Source of the DNA: Shewanella inventionis
GTDB lineage: Bacteria > Pseudomonadota > Gammaproteobacteria > Enterobacterales > Shewanellaceae
Direction: 5' to 3'
Length of the DNA: 64,000 bases
Assembly (NCBI RefSeq): GCF_014641855.1
Contig: NZ_BMII01000006.1
Span: 1-64,000, forward strand
Below are positions 8,134-18,464 of the stretch, in pieces. The notes under the pieces were generated by a model, which was not told where the DNA came from, did no database searches, and saw only the letters and a list, made by a program, of their open reading frames with translations. The translations under genes were made by a program, and so were the position numbers. Within the stretch, counting starts at the first letter, position 1; each line of letters starts with the position of its first letter.

Positions 8134-10377
8134 ATGACAACATTTACCGCAGTTGAAAATATCAGTCGTCGTAACGTGCTTAAGCTCTTTGGCGCCGTTG
8201 GTGGTGGCCTTGCCTTAGGTGGGACCAGTTTAGCCTGGAGCCCTATGGCGCTGGCACAAGACAAACAAGCCTTAATGAATTTATTTGTCGCCATTGGTGA
8301 AGACAACAAGGTGTATTTAACCTGTCATCGCTCTGAAATGGGGCAAGGCATTCGTACCGGGATCCCACAAGTATTAGCGGATGAGCTTGAAGCCGATTGG
8401 GACAAAGTGGTTGTGGTGCAAGGTTTAGCCGATAAACGTTATGGCAGCCAAAACACCGATGGCAGCCGCAGTATTCGTAAGCATTACTTACGTATGCGTC
8501 AAATGGGCGCAACGGCTCGTACCATGCTAGAACAAGCCGCAGCAGTGCAATGGAATGTGCCTGTAAGTGAGGTGTATGCCAAGGCGCATAAAGTGCACCA
8601 CAAAGGAAGTAAAAAGTCTTTATCCTATGGCGCGCTGGCCGTTGCAGCATCTAAACTTACTATGCCTGCGTTAGATAAGGTGACGCTTAAACCAGAAAGC
8701 GAGTTTATTCATATTGGTAAGTCGCACACGATTGTCGATATGGACGCCATGCTCACAGGTAAAGCCAAGTATGGTTACGATATCAAGCTCGATGGCATGT
8801 TATACGCCAGCATTACCCGTCCGCCAGTACTTGGCGGTGATGTAGTCAAACTGGATGACACAAAAGCGCGCAGTATTGCGGGTGTGGTGGATATTATTAC
8901 CTTGCCTGTGCCAAAAGGTGCGCCGTTATTTCAGCCCCTTGGTGGGGTTGCGGTTATTGCCACGAATAGCTGGAGTGCAATTGAAGCGCGCAAAGCCTTA
9001 GCGATCACCTGGTCTGAATCAATCAATGACAGCCATGATTCTGATGTTTATTTAAAAGCGTTGGTTGAGCGGGTTAAACAGCCTGGTAAGGTGATTCGCC
9101 AATTTGGCGCGTCGGTGACAGATTGGCCTGCAGATAACACGGTGAATGCGGTGTACACCGTACCTTATTTAACCCATGCCATGATGGAGCCGCCCGTTGC
9201 CACTGCAAGTGTGACGGCCGATGGGTGTGAATTATGGGCATCGACACAAACACCACAAAGCACTCAACAAAATGTAGCGGGTGCACTAGGCCTTACAGAA
9301 GAACAGGTAAAGGTGAATGTTACCTTGTTAGGCGGCGGTTTTGGTCGTAAATCAAAGCCCGACTTTAGTGTTGAGGCCGCAGTGCTATCACAAAAACTAA
9401 ATAAGCCGGTTAAAGTGTGTTGGAGCCGTGAGGATGAGATCCAAAATGGTTATTACCATGCGATTAGCGCGCAACTGTATCAGGCTAAAGTTGATGATAA
9501 TAAGTTACCGACAGCTTTGCTTGCGCGTACTGGGTTTCCGGCGATCAGTTCGACCTTTGCTGAAGGGGTTGAATATCCGTCAGATGGTGAGCTCGATTTA
9601 GGTTTTAGTGATGTGCCGCTAGCCCTTGAACACATTCAACTTGAAGCGGTTAAAGCCACTGCCCATACCCGTATTGGTTGGATGCGCTCTGTGTGCAATA
9701 TTCAGCATGCGTTTGGTATAGGCAGTTTTGTGGATGAACTGGCTGTTAATGCCAATAAACCCTGTATCGATATGTGGCGGCAATTATTGGGTAAAGCCCG
9801 CATTGAAAACTTTGAAAACAACGGTTTTAAATACGGTAATTACGGCGAAGAGTTAGCCGATCATCCTGTTGATGTTGGGCGCTTTCTTAAGGTGTTAGAT
9901 ACGCTTGAAACAGTACTCGCTAAGGCACCTAAAGCGGCTAAAAACCAAGGTTGGGGAATGGCGATACATCGCAGCTTTGTCAGTTACGTTGCTGTTGCGA
10001 CTTTGGTTGAGGTAGTTGATAACCAACTTAAGGTGATTAAATCTATTGCGGTAATGGATGCCGGTACTGTCGTGAATCCTGATCGCGTTCATTCGCAGTT
10101 AGAAGGCGCGGTGATTTTTGGACTAAGCCTTGCAATGATGGGCGACATTAGCTTTAAAAATGGCAAAGTGGTGCAGTCTAATTTTCATGATTATCCGCTG
10201 CTGCGATTACCTCAATGTCCAGATATTGAAACTCACATTGTGGCATCTTCAGCAAAACCTGCCGGTGTTGGTGAGCCTGGCGTACCACCAGTGGCACCAA
10301 GTTTAACCAATGCTATTTTTGCTGCTACCGGCCAACGCTACCGTGATTTACCGTTAAATAAGGTGTTATCAGTGTAG
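8134..10377 (+). CDS. iorB: molybdopterin-binding subunit of a molybdenum hydroxylase (IorB-like)
   Basis: A 747-residue protein of the isoquinoline 1-oxidoreductase beta / aldehyde oxidase family, which hydroxylates N-heterocycles or oxidises aldehydes with water oxygen. A twin-arginine signal SRRNVLKLFG (residues 11-20) followed by a hydrophobic Gly/Ala stretch and ALAQ points to export of the folded enzyme to the periplasm, with the small subunit carried along. GGGFGRK near residue 397 and GEPGVPPVAP near the C-terminus match molybdopterin and catalytic-Glu regions of the family. The substrate cannot be inferred. It is the last gene of the cluster and is followed by a terminator. Confidence 0.85.
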   Translation: MTTFTAVENISRRNVLKLFGAVGGGLALGGTSLAWSPMALAQDKQALMNLFVAIGEDNKVYLTCHRSEMGQGIRTGIPQVLADELEADWDKVVVVQGLADKRYGSQNTDGSRSIRKHYLRMRQMGATARTMLEQAAAVQWNVPVSEVYAKAHKVHHKGSKKSLSYGALAVAASKLTMPALDKVTLKPESEFIHIGKSHTIVDMDAMLTGKAKYGYDIKLDGMLYASITRPPVLGGDVVKLDDTKARSIAGVVDIITLPVPKGAPLFQPLGGVAVIATNSWSAIEARKALAITWSESINDSHDSDVYLKALVERVKQPGKVIRQFGASVTDWPADNTVNAVYTVPYLTHAMMEPPVATASVTADGCELWASTQTPQSTQQNVAGALGLTEEQVKVNVTLLGGGFGRKSKPDFSVEAAVLSQKLNKPVKVCWSREDEIQNGYYHAISAQLYQAKVDDNKLPTALLARTGFPAISSTFAEGVEYPSDGELDLGFSDVPLALEHIQLEAVKATAHTRIGWMRSVCNIQHAFGIGSFVDELAVNANKPCIDMWRQLLGKARIENFENNGFKYGNYGEELADHPVDVGRFLKVLDTLETVLAKAPKAAKNQGWGMAIHRSFVSYVAVATLVEVVDNQLKVIKSIAVMDAGTVVNPDRVHSQLEGAVIFGLSLAMMGDISFKNGKVVQSNFHDYPLLRLPQCPDIETHIVASSAKPAGVGEPGVPPVAPSLTNAIFAATGQRYRDLPLNKVLSV

Positions 10378-10444
10378 TGTGAATTGTGAGATATGTGAGC
10401 ATGAACACTTAAGTTTTATCAGTCTAAGTCGATAATAATTAAGC

Positions 10445-10493
10445 AAAATGCCTAGGTGCAATTCTAGAAGCAATTCTAAACCCTAGGCATTTT
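10445..10493 (+). terminator. probable terminator after the molybdenum hydroxylase cluster
   Basis: The 12-base arms aaaatgcctagg (10445-10456) and cctaggcatttt (10482-10493) are exact reverse complements, separated by 25 bases. The T-run is short, so strength is uncertain. Confidence 0.6.
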
Positions 10494-10567
10494 ACTCTAG
10501 CCTTTTCTCATTAATGTTATATTCAGCTATGGTTTAGCTTGCGGTCATTGCCTTAGGAAGCGTAACG

Positions 10568-12013
10568 ATGAAACAAATCCAGTTTAGAAAAATTGACGCA
10601 ATCATGATTAAGTTCAGCCTGAACGGTAAATTTTGGATTGTGTGTTCAATGGTTGCAGCCATTACTTGTGTGATTGCGTTACTTAATTATCAACACGCGA
10701 CAAGGCTAATCACTGAGGCATCTCAACAAAGAGTTAATGCCAGCGTGCAAAGTTATGCTGCGGTTGCCAATAATCAAAATTTATTGGGCACGCAGTTGCA
10801 ACAGTTTGCTACAGATAATCAGCTACAACTGTCTACTCGAGATAATTCTGGCCGCAATGGTGACACAGTGAGTGCATCGGCAAGTGTGGGTAATCAATAT
10901 TTAACTCAAAGCCAACATGTTGTTGAGTGGGAACAAGCGCAGCTAAGTGACGCGCAATTTATGCTGATTATTGCCTTGGTCGGTTTATTACCCCTGTTTC
11001 AACTCAGTTACTGGATCTCAACCTCGTTAGGTGGTGGTCTTTGGGAAATGTACATGGCCATTAAACGCTTAGCCGATGGTGATTTAAGCTTTAGGCTTAA
11101 TTTTTTTGGTACTGATGATTTTAGTTTAATTGCCAGAGACATAGACCGTTGTGCTGACAATATGAGTGAAATGGTCAAGGCCATACGAAATAATGCGCAA
11201 ACGCTGGCAACCGCAGCCAATGAATTTACTAGCCAGGCCAACACCAATAAAGATCTTATTGATCAACAACATCATTTTTTAGATGCCGTGTCTCATGCGA
11301 TGGAGCAAATGACCTCTGCCATTGCCGATGTATCACATCATGCCGGTGAAACATCATCAAATACCCAACAAAATGCCAAGCAGATGGCACTGAGTCAGAA
11401 TAAGATTAATGATGCAGTTCAGCGAGTTAATTTTTTAACAGAACGCATTGCTGAGTCATTTGCGTCAGTTGAGCAATTGTCTCGCGAAGCCACTCAAATT
11501 AATGAAGTGGTGACCACCATTGAAAGTATTTCTGAGCAGACTAACTTGTTGGCATTAAATGCGGCGATTGAAGCTGCAAGGGCTGGCGAACAAGGCCGTG
11601 GTTTTGCTGTTGTTGCAGATGAAGTGAGAACGCTTGCAGGACGTACTCAACAGGCGACGGTTGAGATCCAGAAAATGATTGAAGGCTTACAAAAAGGCAC
11701 AAAAAATCTCACTGGCATTACCAATGTGATTGTTGAACAGGCTCAGCAAGGTAGCTCAAGTATTAAGGCTGTAGGTGATGATATCACCCATATGACCGGC
11801 TCAATTAACGCGGTGTTCGATATGAGTAGCCAAATCGCTACCTCAGCAGAGCAACAAAGTATGTCTGCTGGTGATATTTCATCTCAAATTAATCACATAC
11901 GCCAACAATCTGAAACCATCAGCCACTCTGCCAAACAGTCATCGGTATTAGCAAAAGATCTTAATGAATCATCAAAAGGATTAGCATCAATATTAAGCCA
12001 ATATAAAATTTAA
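10568..12013 (+). CDS. methyl-accepting chemotaxis protein
   Basis: A 481-residue chemoreceptor. TM1 is near residues 25-42, a short periplasmic stretch of about 90 residues follows, and TM2 is near 132-153. A HAMP-like region (about 155-205, [10 protein letters not shown]) leads to the coiled-coil signalling domain with the conserved tip [20 protein letters not shown]. It would control CheA through CheW. The sensing domain is small and has no recognisable ligand-binding fold, so the signal is unknown. AGGAAG precedes the ATG by 8 bases. The gene stands alone, as is common for Shewanella receptors. Confidence 0.9.
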   Translation: MKQIQFRKIDAIMIKFSLNGKFWIVCSMVAAITCVIALLNYQHATRLITEASQQRVNASVQSYAAVANNQNLLGTQLQQFATDNQLQLSTRDNSGRNGDTVSASASVGNQYLTQSQHVVEWEQAQLSDAQFMLIIALVGLLPLFQLSYWISTSLGGGLWEMYMAIKRLADGDLSFRLNFFGTDDFSLIARDIDRCADNMSEMVKAIRNNAQTLATAANEFTSQANTNKDLIDQQHHFLDAVSHAMEQMTSAIADVSHHAGETSSNTQQNAKQMALSQNKINDAVQRVNFLTERIAESFASVEQLSREATQINEVVTTIESISEQTNLLALNAAIEAARAGEQGRGFAVVADEVRTLAGRTQQATVEIQKMIEGLQKGTKNLTGITNVIVEQAQQGSSSIKAVGDDITHMTGSINAVFDMSSQIATSAEQQSMSAGDISSQINHIRQQSETISHSAKQSSVLAKDLNESSKGLASILSQYKI

Positions 12014-12137
12014 CTTGGTTGCAATAATGTGATCATTGTTTCTACGCAATATCTGATCACTTATTTATTCTGATAGGTAATATTTTTTTTAAGTTTGCGT
12101 GCCGTTAATGGGCAGACTTGATAAAAAGGGTAAAAAA

Positions 12138-12165
12138 AATGCTACACCGATATTGGCGTAGCATT
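12138..12165. terminator. hairpin between the chemoreceptor and xthA
   Basis: The arms aatgctac (12138-12145) and gtagcatt (12158-12165) form an 8-bp stem between convergent genes. The A-run before the left arm gives a T-run on the minus strand, so it best serves xthA. Confidence 0.6.
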
Positions 12166-12194
12166 GTATACATCATTCACGAGTTAACTAAGGC

Positions 12195-13001
12195 TTAACT
12201 TAACGTGGTCCAAATAGGCGCATGATCAGACGGTTTGTCGATACCGCGTAAATCATAATCAACATCAGACTCAAGCAAGCGAGATACCAAAGATTGGGTC
12301 ACTAAAATGACATCAATACGAAGCCCTCGGTTATCATCAAAGCCTTTACTGCGATAATCAAACCACGAATAACGCTCAGTGCGACTTGGGTGCAAGTGAC
12401 GAAAACTGTCAATAAAGCCCCATTGTTGCAGGCGCGCTAACCATTCACGCTCTTCTGGCTGAAAACTGCATTTGCCGGTTTTTAACCAACGTTTTGCATT
12501 GACATCGCCTATGCCGATGTCTAAATCGGTGGGTGAAATATTAATATCACCAATAATTGCGATGTCTTCGTCTGCTTGATGGTGCTTTTCAAGATGCAGC
12601 ATCAAATCTTGATAAAACTTACGTTTAGCAGGGTATTTTGTTTCATGGTTAATATTTTCGCCTTGTGGGAAATAACCATTGAATACGGTTAATATACGGC
12701 CATTATCTTGCTTGAACTGACCAATGATTAAGCGGCGCTGGGCCTCTTCATCGTCGGTATCAAACCCTTTAATAATGCTAATCGGCTCTGCTTTTGACAA
12801 CATGGCAACGCCATAGTGGGCTTTGCCACCATGGTAATGTACTTTGTAACCCATTGCTTCAACGTCGGCGACAGGAAACGCTTCGTCGTGGACCTTGGTT
12901 TCTTGCAGGCCAATAATGTCAGGTGAGTGGCTGTCGATAAGCGCTTGCAATTGATGCAAGCGTGCGCGTAAACCATTAATGTTAAAAGAAACAATCTTCA
13001 T
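12195..13001 (-). CDS. xthA: exodeoxyribonuclease III
   Basis: A 268-residue EEP-fold nuclease; E. coli XthA is also 268. It starts [18 protein letters not shown] with the conserved metal-binding Asn, has IIGLQETKV with the catalytic Glu near 34, [13 protein letters not shown] in the middle and DHAPIW with the catalytic Asp-His at the C-terminus. It cleaves abasic sites in base excision repair and degrades DNA 3' to 5'. Its ATG overlaps the TAA of the yciI gene by one base (TAATG), so the two are probably translationally coupled. Confidence 0.95.
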   Translation of the reverse strand: MKIVSFNINGLRARLHQLQALIDSHSPDIIGLQETKVHDEAFPVADVEAMGYKVHYHGGKAHYGVAMLSKAEPISIIKGFDTDDEEAQRRLIIGQFKQDNGRILTVFNGYFPQGENINHETKYPAKRKFYQDLMLHLEKHHQADEDIAIIGDINISPTDLDIGIGDVNAKRWLKTGKCSFQPEEREWLARLQQWGFIDSFRHLHPSRTERYSWFDYRSKGFDDNRGLRIDVILVTQSLVSRLLESDVDYDLRGIDKPSDHAPIWTTLS

Positions 13002-13300
13002 TAAGGCAATACTCGTTTAAATGGCTTAACGATCACGCTTTTATAAACACCTGCACCAATATATGGGTCAACATCGGCCCATGCTTGCGCTGCTTCTAAA
13101 GAGGGGAAATCAGCCACCACTAATGAACCGGTAAAGCCTGCTTCACCTGGATTTTCGTTGTCTATTGCTGGGTGTGGTCCTGCAGTTAGCAAGCGGCCTT
13201 CGTCGGCTAATGCCTGTAGACGCGCTAAATGCTCTGCACGCACTGATAAACGTTTTTCTAGGCTATTTTCTACGTCTTGAGATGAAATCATGTACCACAT
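13001..13300 (-). CDS. yciI: YciI-family protein
   Basis: A 99-residue ferredoxin-like (alpha+beta barrel) YciI-family protein; E. coli YciI is 98. It begins [17 protein letters not shown] and keeps the His-Asp style region [19 protein letters not shown] expected of the family. The biochemical role is unknown. The frame extends upstream to 13339, but AGGAAG lies about 9 bases before the ATG at 13300 and the family starts here. It sits between yciB and xthA on the minus strand. Confidence 0.85.
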   Translation of the reverse strand: MWYMISSQDVENSLEKRLSVRAEHLARLQALADEGRLLTAGPHPAIDNENPGEAGFTGSLVVADFPSLEAAQAWADVDPYIGAGVYKSVIVKPFKRVLP

Positions 13301-13335
13301 ATTGACGGCTTCCTTTTTGAAATTCGAATGGATGA

Positions 13336-13887
13336 TCATTGACCATCATCTGGTTTAGTTGGGTCATCTTGCATATGTTTATAAAGATAAACAACGGTTA
13401 TTACAGTGTTGATTAGGGTTAGGGCTGTAAGGCCAAACACTTTGAAATTAACCCAGGTTTCAAGCGGTAAACTAAAAGCAATATAAATATTAGCGAGTCC
13501 ACATAATACAAAAAAACTGACCCAATACCATGTGACCTGGGTCCAAATTTTGTCGTCGACTTTCATTTCTTTGCCTAACATGCTTTTAAGCGCAGGTTTT
13601 CCCATGACTTGTGACACAATTAACCCTATTGCAAACAATGCATAAACAATGGTGACTTTCCATTTAATAAAGGCGTCATCATGAAAAAACAGGGTGAGTG
13701 AACCAAACACTGTGACCATTGCAAATGTTGCTAAGTGCATTTTTTCTATGTGTTTATACAATAGGTAAGTGACAACTAATTGAATGGCGGTTGCCACGAT
13801 TAACACACCGGTTGCGGTGTAAATATCATAAAATTTGTAAACAGCAAAAAAGATCACTAAGGGTAAAAAATCTAACAGTTGCTTCAT
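13336..13887 (-). CDS. yciB: YciB (IspZ) inner membrane protein
   Basis: A 183-residue polytopic protein with about five or six hydrophobic helices, starting [19 protein letters not shown], the family hallmark. YciB is an inner-membrane protein tied to septation and envelope integrity. The frame could begin at 13965, but the added residues lack family character; E. coli YciB is 179 residues. It leads a yciB-yciI-xthA string on the minus strand. E. coli also has yciB and yciI close to trp, so the neighbourhood is conserved. Confidence 0.85.
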   Translation of the reverse strand: MKQLLDFLPLVIFFAVYKFYDIYTATGVLIVATAIQLVVTYLLYKHIEKMHLATFAMVTVFGSLTLFFHDDAFIKWKVTIVYALFAIGLIVSQVMGKPALKSMLGKEMKVDDKIWTQVTWYWVSFFVLCGLANIYIAFSLPLETWVNFKVFGLTALTLINTVITVVYLYKHMQDDPTKPDDGQ

Positions 13888-13990
13888 AAATATCTCAGAC
13901 AGAATGGGTTTAAAAAACCACAGTTGTGGTTTATCCAACGATACAATTAAGGGGTGATTGTACATGAGCTTAGTAGGTTTATGAACCGTA

Positions 13991-14893
13991 TTAGCTGCTT
14001 GGAATGTGTTTAGGTTCTAGGGTTAGCCACATTGGCTTTTCGTCGAGTAGTGCAGCGGTTTTTTTTGATAAGTTTGGGTTGTGTAGTGTGATTTCTATTC
14101 GTTTATCTAATTGTGATTTCTCAATCATATTTTTGGTGATTGGGTGATGGTAAAATAGCTGATCAAAACTGCCATCTGCAATTGATTTTCTTAGTCCATA
14201 TTCAATACGCTGCGCGAGAGGGGCGTTGTCTTTTCGAACAAAAAAATAAATAGGTGCTGGGTATTTCAGTAAAAACTTTTTCTCTAACACAAGGTCTGGA
14301 TAGCGAGCTAAGTCTCGCCATGGTTCATGTATTGACCGTGGGTAATAGTCAAAACGTCCTTTTAGCAACATGTCGATAAGATGTTGATCGTTGCCCCTAA
14401 CAACGTTAAAACCGTTGCTGTTCAGTATGTCGACATCGGGCCAATCAGCACCTTGGCCTATTAAGGTTTTTTTGATTTGCGCCAAGTCCATTTGTTGAAA
14501 TTTATCGTGATCGTTTTTGCGAATAAGCCCAATGCGATAACTCATTAGCCCTTTGAGCAATGGGATATATATGGCTTGTAGCTGCTGCTCTCTTTCTATG
14601 CTTGTCATTGTCCATACAACATCAATCATATTATTGTCGGCAACCATTTTAAGGGCACGCCCTTGATTCATTTCAATCATGACAGCATTTAATTGATAGT
14701 CACCATATTGATCGCGACTGTTTTCTAAGGCGAGCTTAAGTAAGGAAATAAAGTAAGCTTGTTTGGGATTTATACCACCAATGGCAGCATTGTAATTGAT
14801 AGTGGTTATTGGGGGAGGGCTAACCTCATGCGCATAAACACGGCACATTAAACATGCTAAAGAAAGCGTTAAAATTTTTATCAACCAATTCAT
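13991..14893 (-). CDS. periplasmic solute-binding (SBP_bac_3-like) protein
   Basis: A 300-residue protein with a signal peptide (residues 1-21, ending CRVYAHE) and the fold pattern of family 3 periplasmic binding proteins: the phrase [15 protein letters not shown] and a C-terminal [13 protein letters not shown]. No permease or ATPase is next to it, so it is probably one of the many orphan binding proteins in Shewanella that bind amino-acid-like ligands or feed a sensor; the ligand is unknown. It lies downstream of the trp operon on the same strand but beyond a strong terminator, so it likely has its own promoter. Confidence 0.7.
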   Translation of the reverse strand: MNWLIKILTLSLACLMCRVYAHEVSPPPITTINYNAAIGGINPKQAYFISLLKLALENSRDQYGDYQLNAVMIEMNQGRALKMVADNNMIDVVWTMTSIEREQQLQAIYIPLLKGLMSYRIGLIRKNDHDKFQQMDLAQIKKTLIGQGADWPDVDILNSNGFNVVRGNDQHLIDMLLKGRFDYYPRSIHEPWRDLARYPDLVLEKKFLLKYPAPIYFFVRKDNAPLAQRIEYGLRKSIADGSFDQLFYHHPITKNMIEKSQLDKRIEITLHNPNLSKKTAALLDEKPMWLTLEPKHIPSS

Positions 14894-14947
14894 CAGCTCA
14901 CCTCCATGTCCATGTTATAGATTAGTATGGTTGAATATAGTAAATAA

Positions 14948-14976
14948 AAAAAGGAGCAAACTATTTGCTCCTTTTT
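14948..14976 (-). terminator. trp operon terminator
   Basis: An inverted repeat aaaaaggagcaaa/tttgctccttttt with a 3-base loop lies 21 bases past the trpA stop. On the minus strand it is followed by a run of T. It separates trpA from the solute-binding protein gene. Confidence 0.9.
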
Positions 14977-14996
14977 ATAGTGAGATAAAATACATC

Positions 14997-15800
14997 TTAA
15001 GTTGCAGCTTTCATCTCAGTTGTAAATGCTGCAAGCTTAGCCAAAAGTGTGGCTTCGTCATGTTGGTGCGCTTCAATTATTTTAACCACTGCCGACCCTG
15101 AAATTGCCCCAGCTGCGCCTGCGCTAATAGCTGCACGCACTTGCTCTGGTTCTGCAATACCAAAACCCAGTAATGGTGGTGGCGCATTAAACTCAGTAAG
15201 TTGAGCTAATATTTTTTCAATCGGTTGGCCCGCTTTTGATTCGGTGCCCGTAACACCAGCACGCGAGAGTAGGTAAGTATAACCTTGGCCATGCTCACTG
15301 ACTAACTTTAAGGTATCGGCATCGGCATTAGGCGGTGCAATAAAAATCGGCGCAATACCGTGAGCTTTAGCTGCCTGACTAAAAGGGGCTGACTCTTCAA
15401 CCGGCACATCGGCAATTAATACAGAATCAACACCAGCTGCTTGGGCTTTGGCGTAGAATGCATCAATACCATTAGCAAACACTAGGTTAGCGTACAGTAA
15501 TAATCCTATCGGTAAATCAGGATGTTGCGCACGAACTTTTGTGATGAGCTCAAAGCAATCACTGGGAGTGGTGCCTGCAGCTAATGCGCGTAAATTGGCA
15601 CCTTGAATAACCGGGCCGTCTGCGAGCGGGTCTGAAAACGGAAAACCTAATTCAAGTGCGTCTGCACCGTTATCTACCAAGGTTTGAATAATTTTTAACG
15701 ACAGCTCTAGGCCTGGATCGCCAATGGTCACAAAGGGAACAAAGGCACCTTTTTGTTGTGCTTTAAGGGCTGCAAATGTTGTTTGATAACGGTTACTCAT
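14997..15800 (-). CDS. trpA: tryptophan synthase alpha subunit
   Basis: A 267-residue TIM-barrel protein that cleaves indole-3-glycerol phosphate to indole and glyceraldehyde 3-phosphate, passing indole to Trp[20 protein letters not shown] carries the catalytic Glu and Asp. The frame runs up to 15869 inside trpB, but the family start is [12 protein letters not shown] at 15800. Start and trpB stop overlap by 8 bases (ATGAGTAA), so translation is coupled, fitting a 1:1 complex. Last gene of the operon. Confidence 0.97.
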   Translation of the reverse strand: MSNRYQTTFAALKAQQKGAFVPFVTIGDPGLELSLKIIQTLVDNGADALELGFPFSDPLADGPVIQGANLRALAAGTTPSDCFELITKVRAQHPDLPIGLLLYANLVFANGIDAFYAKAQAAGVDSVLIADVPVEESAPFSQAAKAHGIAPIFIAPPNADADTLKLVSEHGQGYTYLLSRAGVTGTESKAGQPIEKILAQLTEFNAPPPLLGFGIAEPEQVRAAISAGAAGAISGSAVVKIIEAHQHDEATLLAKLAAFTTEMKAAT

Positions 15801-17004
15801 TGCCGCTCTCCTGTTGCTCTTTTTTGGCTGCAAATATGTCTGATACGGTGAAAATGTCTTTGTCACCACGGCCTGATAAGTTAACCACTAATATGGTTTC
15901 TTTGGTGGCTTCTTTGGCTAACTTAACGGCGTAGGCTAGCGCATGGGCAGACTCTAATGCGGGGATAATCCCTTCGCTTCGAGCTAGCTCTTGGAACATG
16001 TCTAATGCTTCATCATCGGTTGCAGACTCATAACGAGCACGGCCAATGGCATTTAAATGTGCATGCTGTGGGCCAACAGAGGGGAAATCAAGCCCAGCTG
16101 ACACTGAGTATGACTCTTCAATTTGCCCTGCGCTGTCTTGCATTAGCGGTGACTTCATGCCAAAGAAAATACCGGTTTTACCGTGTTTAAGCGGCGCGCC
16201 ATGCATTGGGGTGTCGATACCTTTACCGGCAGGTTCAACGCCAATTAATTCAACTGATGGCTCATCGATAAAGTCGGCAAACATGCCTATGGCGTTTGAA
16301 CCACCACCCACACAAGCGATCACGGCATCAGGCAAGCGGCCTTCTTTTTCAAGTATTTGCTTTTTAGTTTCAGCGCCAATCATACGCTGGAACTCACGCA
16401 CAATTGTTGGGAAAGGGTGAGGCCCTGCGGCTGTACCTAATAAATAATGCGCTTTGTCGTAACTTGCAGACCAGTCGCGCATGGCTTCGTTACAGGCATC
16501 TTTTAGGGTGGATGAACCCGAGGTCACTGGGATCACTTCTGCGCCCATCAACTTCATGCGGAACACGTTTGGTGACTGACGCTCAACGTCTTTTGCGCCC
16601 ATATACACTTTACATTTTAAGCCTAAAAGTGCACAGGCTAGGGCGGTGGCAACACCGTGTTGCCCTGCACCGGTTTCGGCAATAATTTCTTTTTTACCCA
16701 TGCGTTTAGCAAGTAAAGCCTGGCCTAATACCTGGTTGGTTTTATGTGCACCGCCGTGGAGTAAATCTTCACGTTTTAGGTAAATTTTTACCATCGGGTT
16801 TGGACTTAAGTTACGGGTTAGGGTTAATGCTGTTGGGCGGCCCGCGTAATTTTTTAATAAATCGTTAAATTCAGCATGAAAACTTTCATCTTGTTGTGCA
16901 TCAATAAAAGCCGCTTCAAGTTGCTTTAATGCTGGTACTAAAATTTGTGGTACGTACATACCACCGTATTCGCCGAAATAAGGGTTAAGCTTGAGCTCGG
17001 TCAT
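15793..17004 (-). CDS. trpB: tryptophan synthase beta subunit
   Basis: A 403-residue PLP enzyme that joins indole and serine to make tryptophan. The Schiff-base lysine is K88 in HGGAHKTNQ, and [10 protein letters not shown] binds the PLP phosphate. Length and motifs fit the standard TrpB1 group. It follows trpCF after a 56-base gap, the widest gap in the operon, and overlaps trpA by 8 bases. Confidence 0.98.
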   Translation of the reverse strand: MTELKLNPYFGEYGGMYVPQILVPALKQLEAAFIDAQQDESFHAEFNDLLKNYAGRPTALTLTRNLSPNPMVKIYLKREDLLHGGAHKTNQVLGQALLAKRMGKKEIIAETGAGQHGVATALACALLGLKCKVYMGAKDVERQSPNVFRMKLMGAEVIPVTSGSSTLKDACNEAMRDWSASYDKAHYLLGTAAGPHPFPTIVREFQRMIGAETKKQILEKEGRLPDAVIACVGGGSNAIGMFADFIDEPSVELIGVEPAGKGIDTPMHGAPLKHGKTGIFFGMKSPLMQDSAGQIEESYSVSAGLDFPSVGPQHAHLNAIGRARYESATDDEALDMFQELARSEGIIPALESAHALAYAVKLAKEATKETILVVNLSGRGDKDIFTVSDIFAAKKEQQESGNE

Positions 17005-17060
17005 AAATGTTCCCTTTGTATAATCGTGTTATCGCTAAAAAATGTTTTGTAAACAATAAA

Positions 17061-18464
17061 CTAGTTACGTCGCAATTGGGTAAAGGCGGCAATCAGTTTT
17101 TGATGATCTTTATGACCAGGTGCTGATTCTACCCCAGAGTTAATATCTACCCCATAAAAGCCTTGCTGACTGGCTCGATACACATTGTCTGGCGTTAAAC
17201 CGCCAGCCAACATGGCATCGGCTTTATTGTCGATATTTGCTTGCCAATTAAAGGTTTGGCCTGTGCCGCCAAATTGCTCGGCTGATTTGCTGTCGTATAA
17301 ATACTTGTCAGCCCCTGTTGGTTTGTGCGCCACTTCACCTGTTTGGCTATCGATTGCAACGGCTTTCCAAATTTGTGTGCTGAGCTGTTTTTGCGTGAGT
17401 AATGCGCGCAGGGCATCAATTTCAAGTTCGGTTTCATTGCCGTGTAATTGCACCGCAAATAGCTTTAGCGACTGGGCAAGGTTTGCTATTACGTCAGGCT
17501 GTTCATTAACAAACACGCCGACCATGTTGAGGGCGATGTGTTGTTGCTGCATTTGGGCAATAAGTTCTGCTGCTTTTTCTGCGCTAACGGCTCTTGGCGA
17601 CTTAGGGTGGAAAATCAATCCACCAAAAACCGCGCCGGCTTTTGCTACCGCGGCAATGTCGTCAATGCGAGTTAACCCGCACACTTTATTATTGCCGTAA
17701 ATCAATTGCCGACAGGCTAAATCGATATCGGCTTGCGCCATGATAGAACTGCCAACAAGATAACCGTGTACCAGCGGATTTAAACGGCGAGTTTGCTGAT
17801 GGGTATAAATACCTGACTCACTAATGACCACGCGATCTGCAGGAATAAGCGGCGCTAAACGTTCTGTGGTGGCTAAGTCGGTGCTCAAGTCACGCAAGTT
17901 TCGGTTGTTAATGCCAATAATCGGGGCGTTGAGTGCAATGGCACGATGCAATTCAGGCTCATTACTGACTTCGGTTAAGGTATCAAGTTGATATTTAGCC
18001 GCTTCGTTAGCTAGTTGGCGATATTGGTCATCATCAAGCACTGATAGCATTAATAAAATGGCATCGGCCCCTTGGTGAGCAGCCAGTTTTACTTGGTATG
18101 GGTCTACAAAAAAGTCTTTACAGATAATGGGTTGAGTTACTCTGGCGCGCACACGAGGAATGTAGTCCATGTCGCCTTGAAAGAACGCTTCGTCGGTGAG
18201 TACCGAAATCCCAGCTGCGTATTGCGTGTAAATGTCGGCAATGGCTTCAACATTAAAATCTGCGCGAATAAGGCCTTTTGAGGGACTGGCCTTTTTACAT
18301 TCTAAAATATACTGTGCGTTGGGCGCTTTTAAGGCATTGTATAGGCTGCGATCAGATATCTTAGGTTGTAAACTGGCTTCAGGAAAGCGCAGTTTCAGGG
18401 CCGCAATATGGGCAACTTTGGTATCAACGATGCGCGTTAATACGTTACTTTCAGGGTTACTCAT
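17061..18464 (-). CDS. trpCF: bifunctional indole-3-glycerol phosphate synthase / phosphoribosylanthranilate isomerase
   Basis: A 467-residue fusion of two TIM barrels. TrpC is roughly residues 1-255 (ECKKASPSKG with catalytic Lys, DAILLMLSVL, VISESGI) and TrpF roughly 256-467 (KVCGLTRIDD, VGVFVNE, LAGGLTPDNV). It isomerises phosphoribosylanthranilate and closes the indole ring. The fusion is the usual state in enteric bacteria and Shewanella. Its ATG lies inside the last codons of trpD in an 8-base ATGAGTAA overlap. Confidence 0.97.
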   Translation of the reverse strand: MSNPESNVLTRIVDTKVAHIAALKLRFPEASLQPKISDRSLYNALKAPNAQYILECKKASPSKGLIRADFNVEAIADIYTQYAAGISVLTDEAFFQGDMDYIPRVRARVTQPIICKDFFVDPYQVKLAAHQGADAILLMLSVLDDDQYRQLANEAAKYQLDTLTEVSNEPELHRAIALNAPIIGINNRNLRDLSTDLATTERLAPLIPADRVVISESGIYTHQQTRRLNPLVHGYLVGSSIMAQADIDLACRQLIYGNNKVCGLTRIDDIAAVAKAGAVFGGLIFHPKSPRAVSAEKAAELIAQMQQQHIALNMVGVFVNEQPDVIANLAQSLKLFAVQLHGNETELEIDALRALLTQKQLSTQIWKAVAIDSQTGEVAHKPTGADKYLYDSKSAEQFGGTGQTFNWQANIDNKADAMLAGGLTPDNVYRASQQGFYGVDINSGVESAPGHKDHQKLIAAFTQLRRN

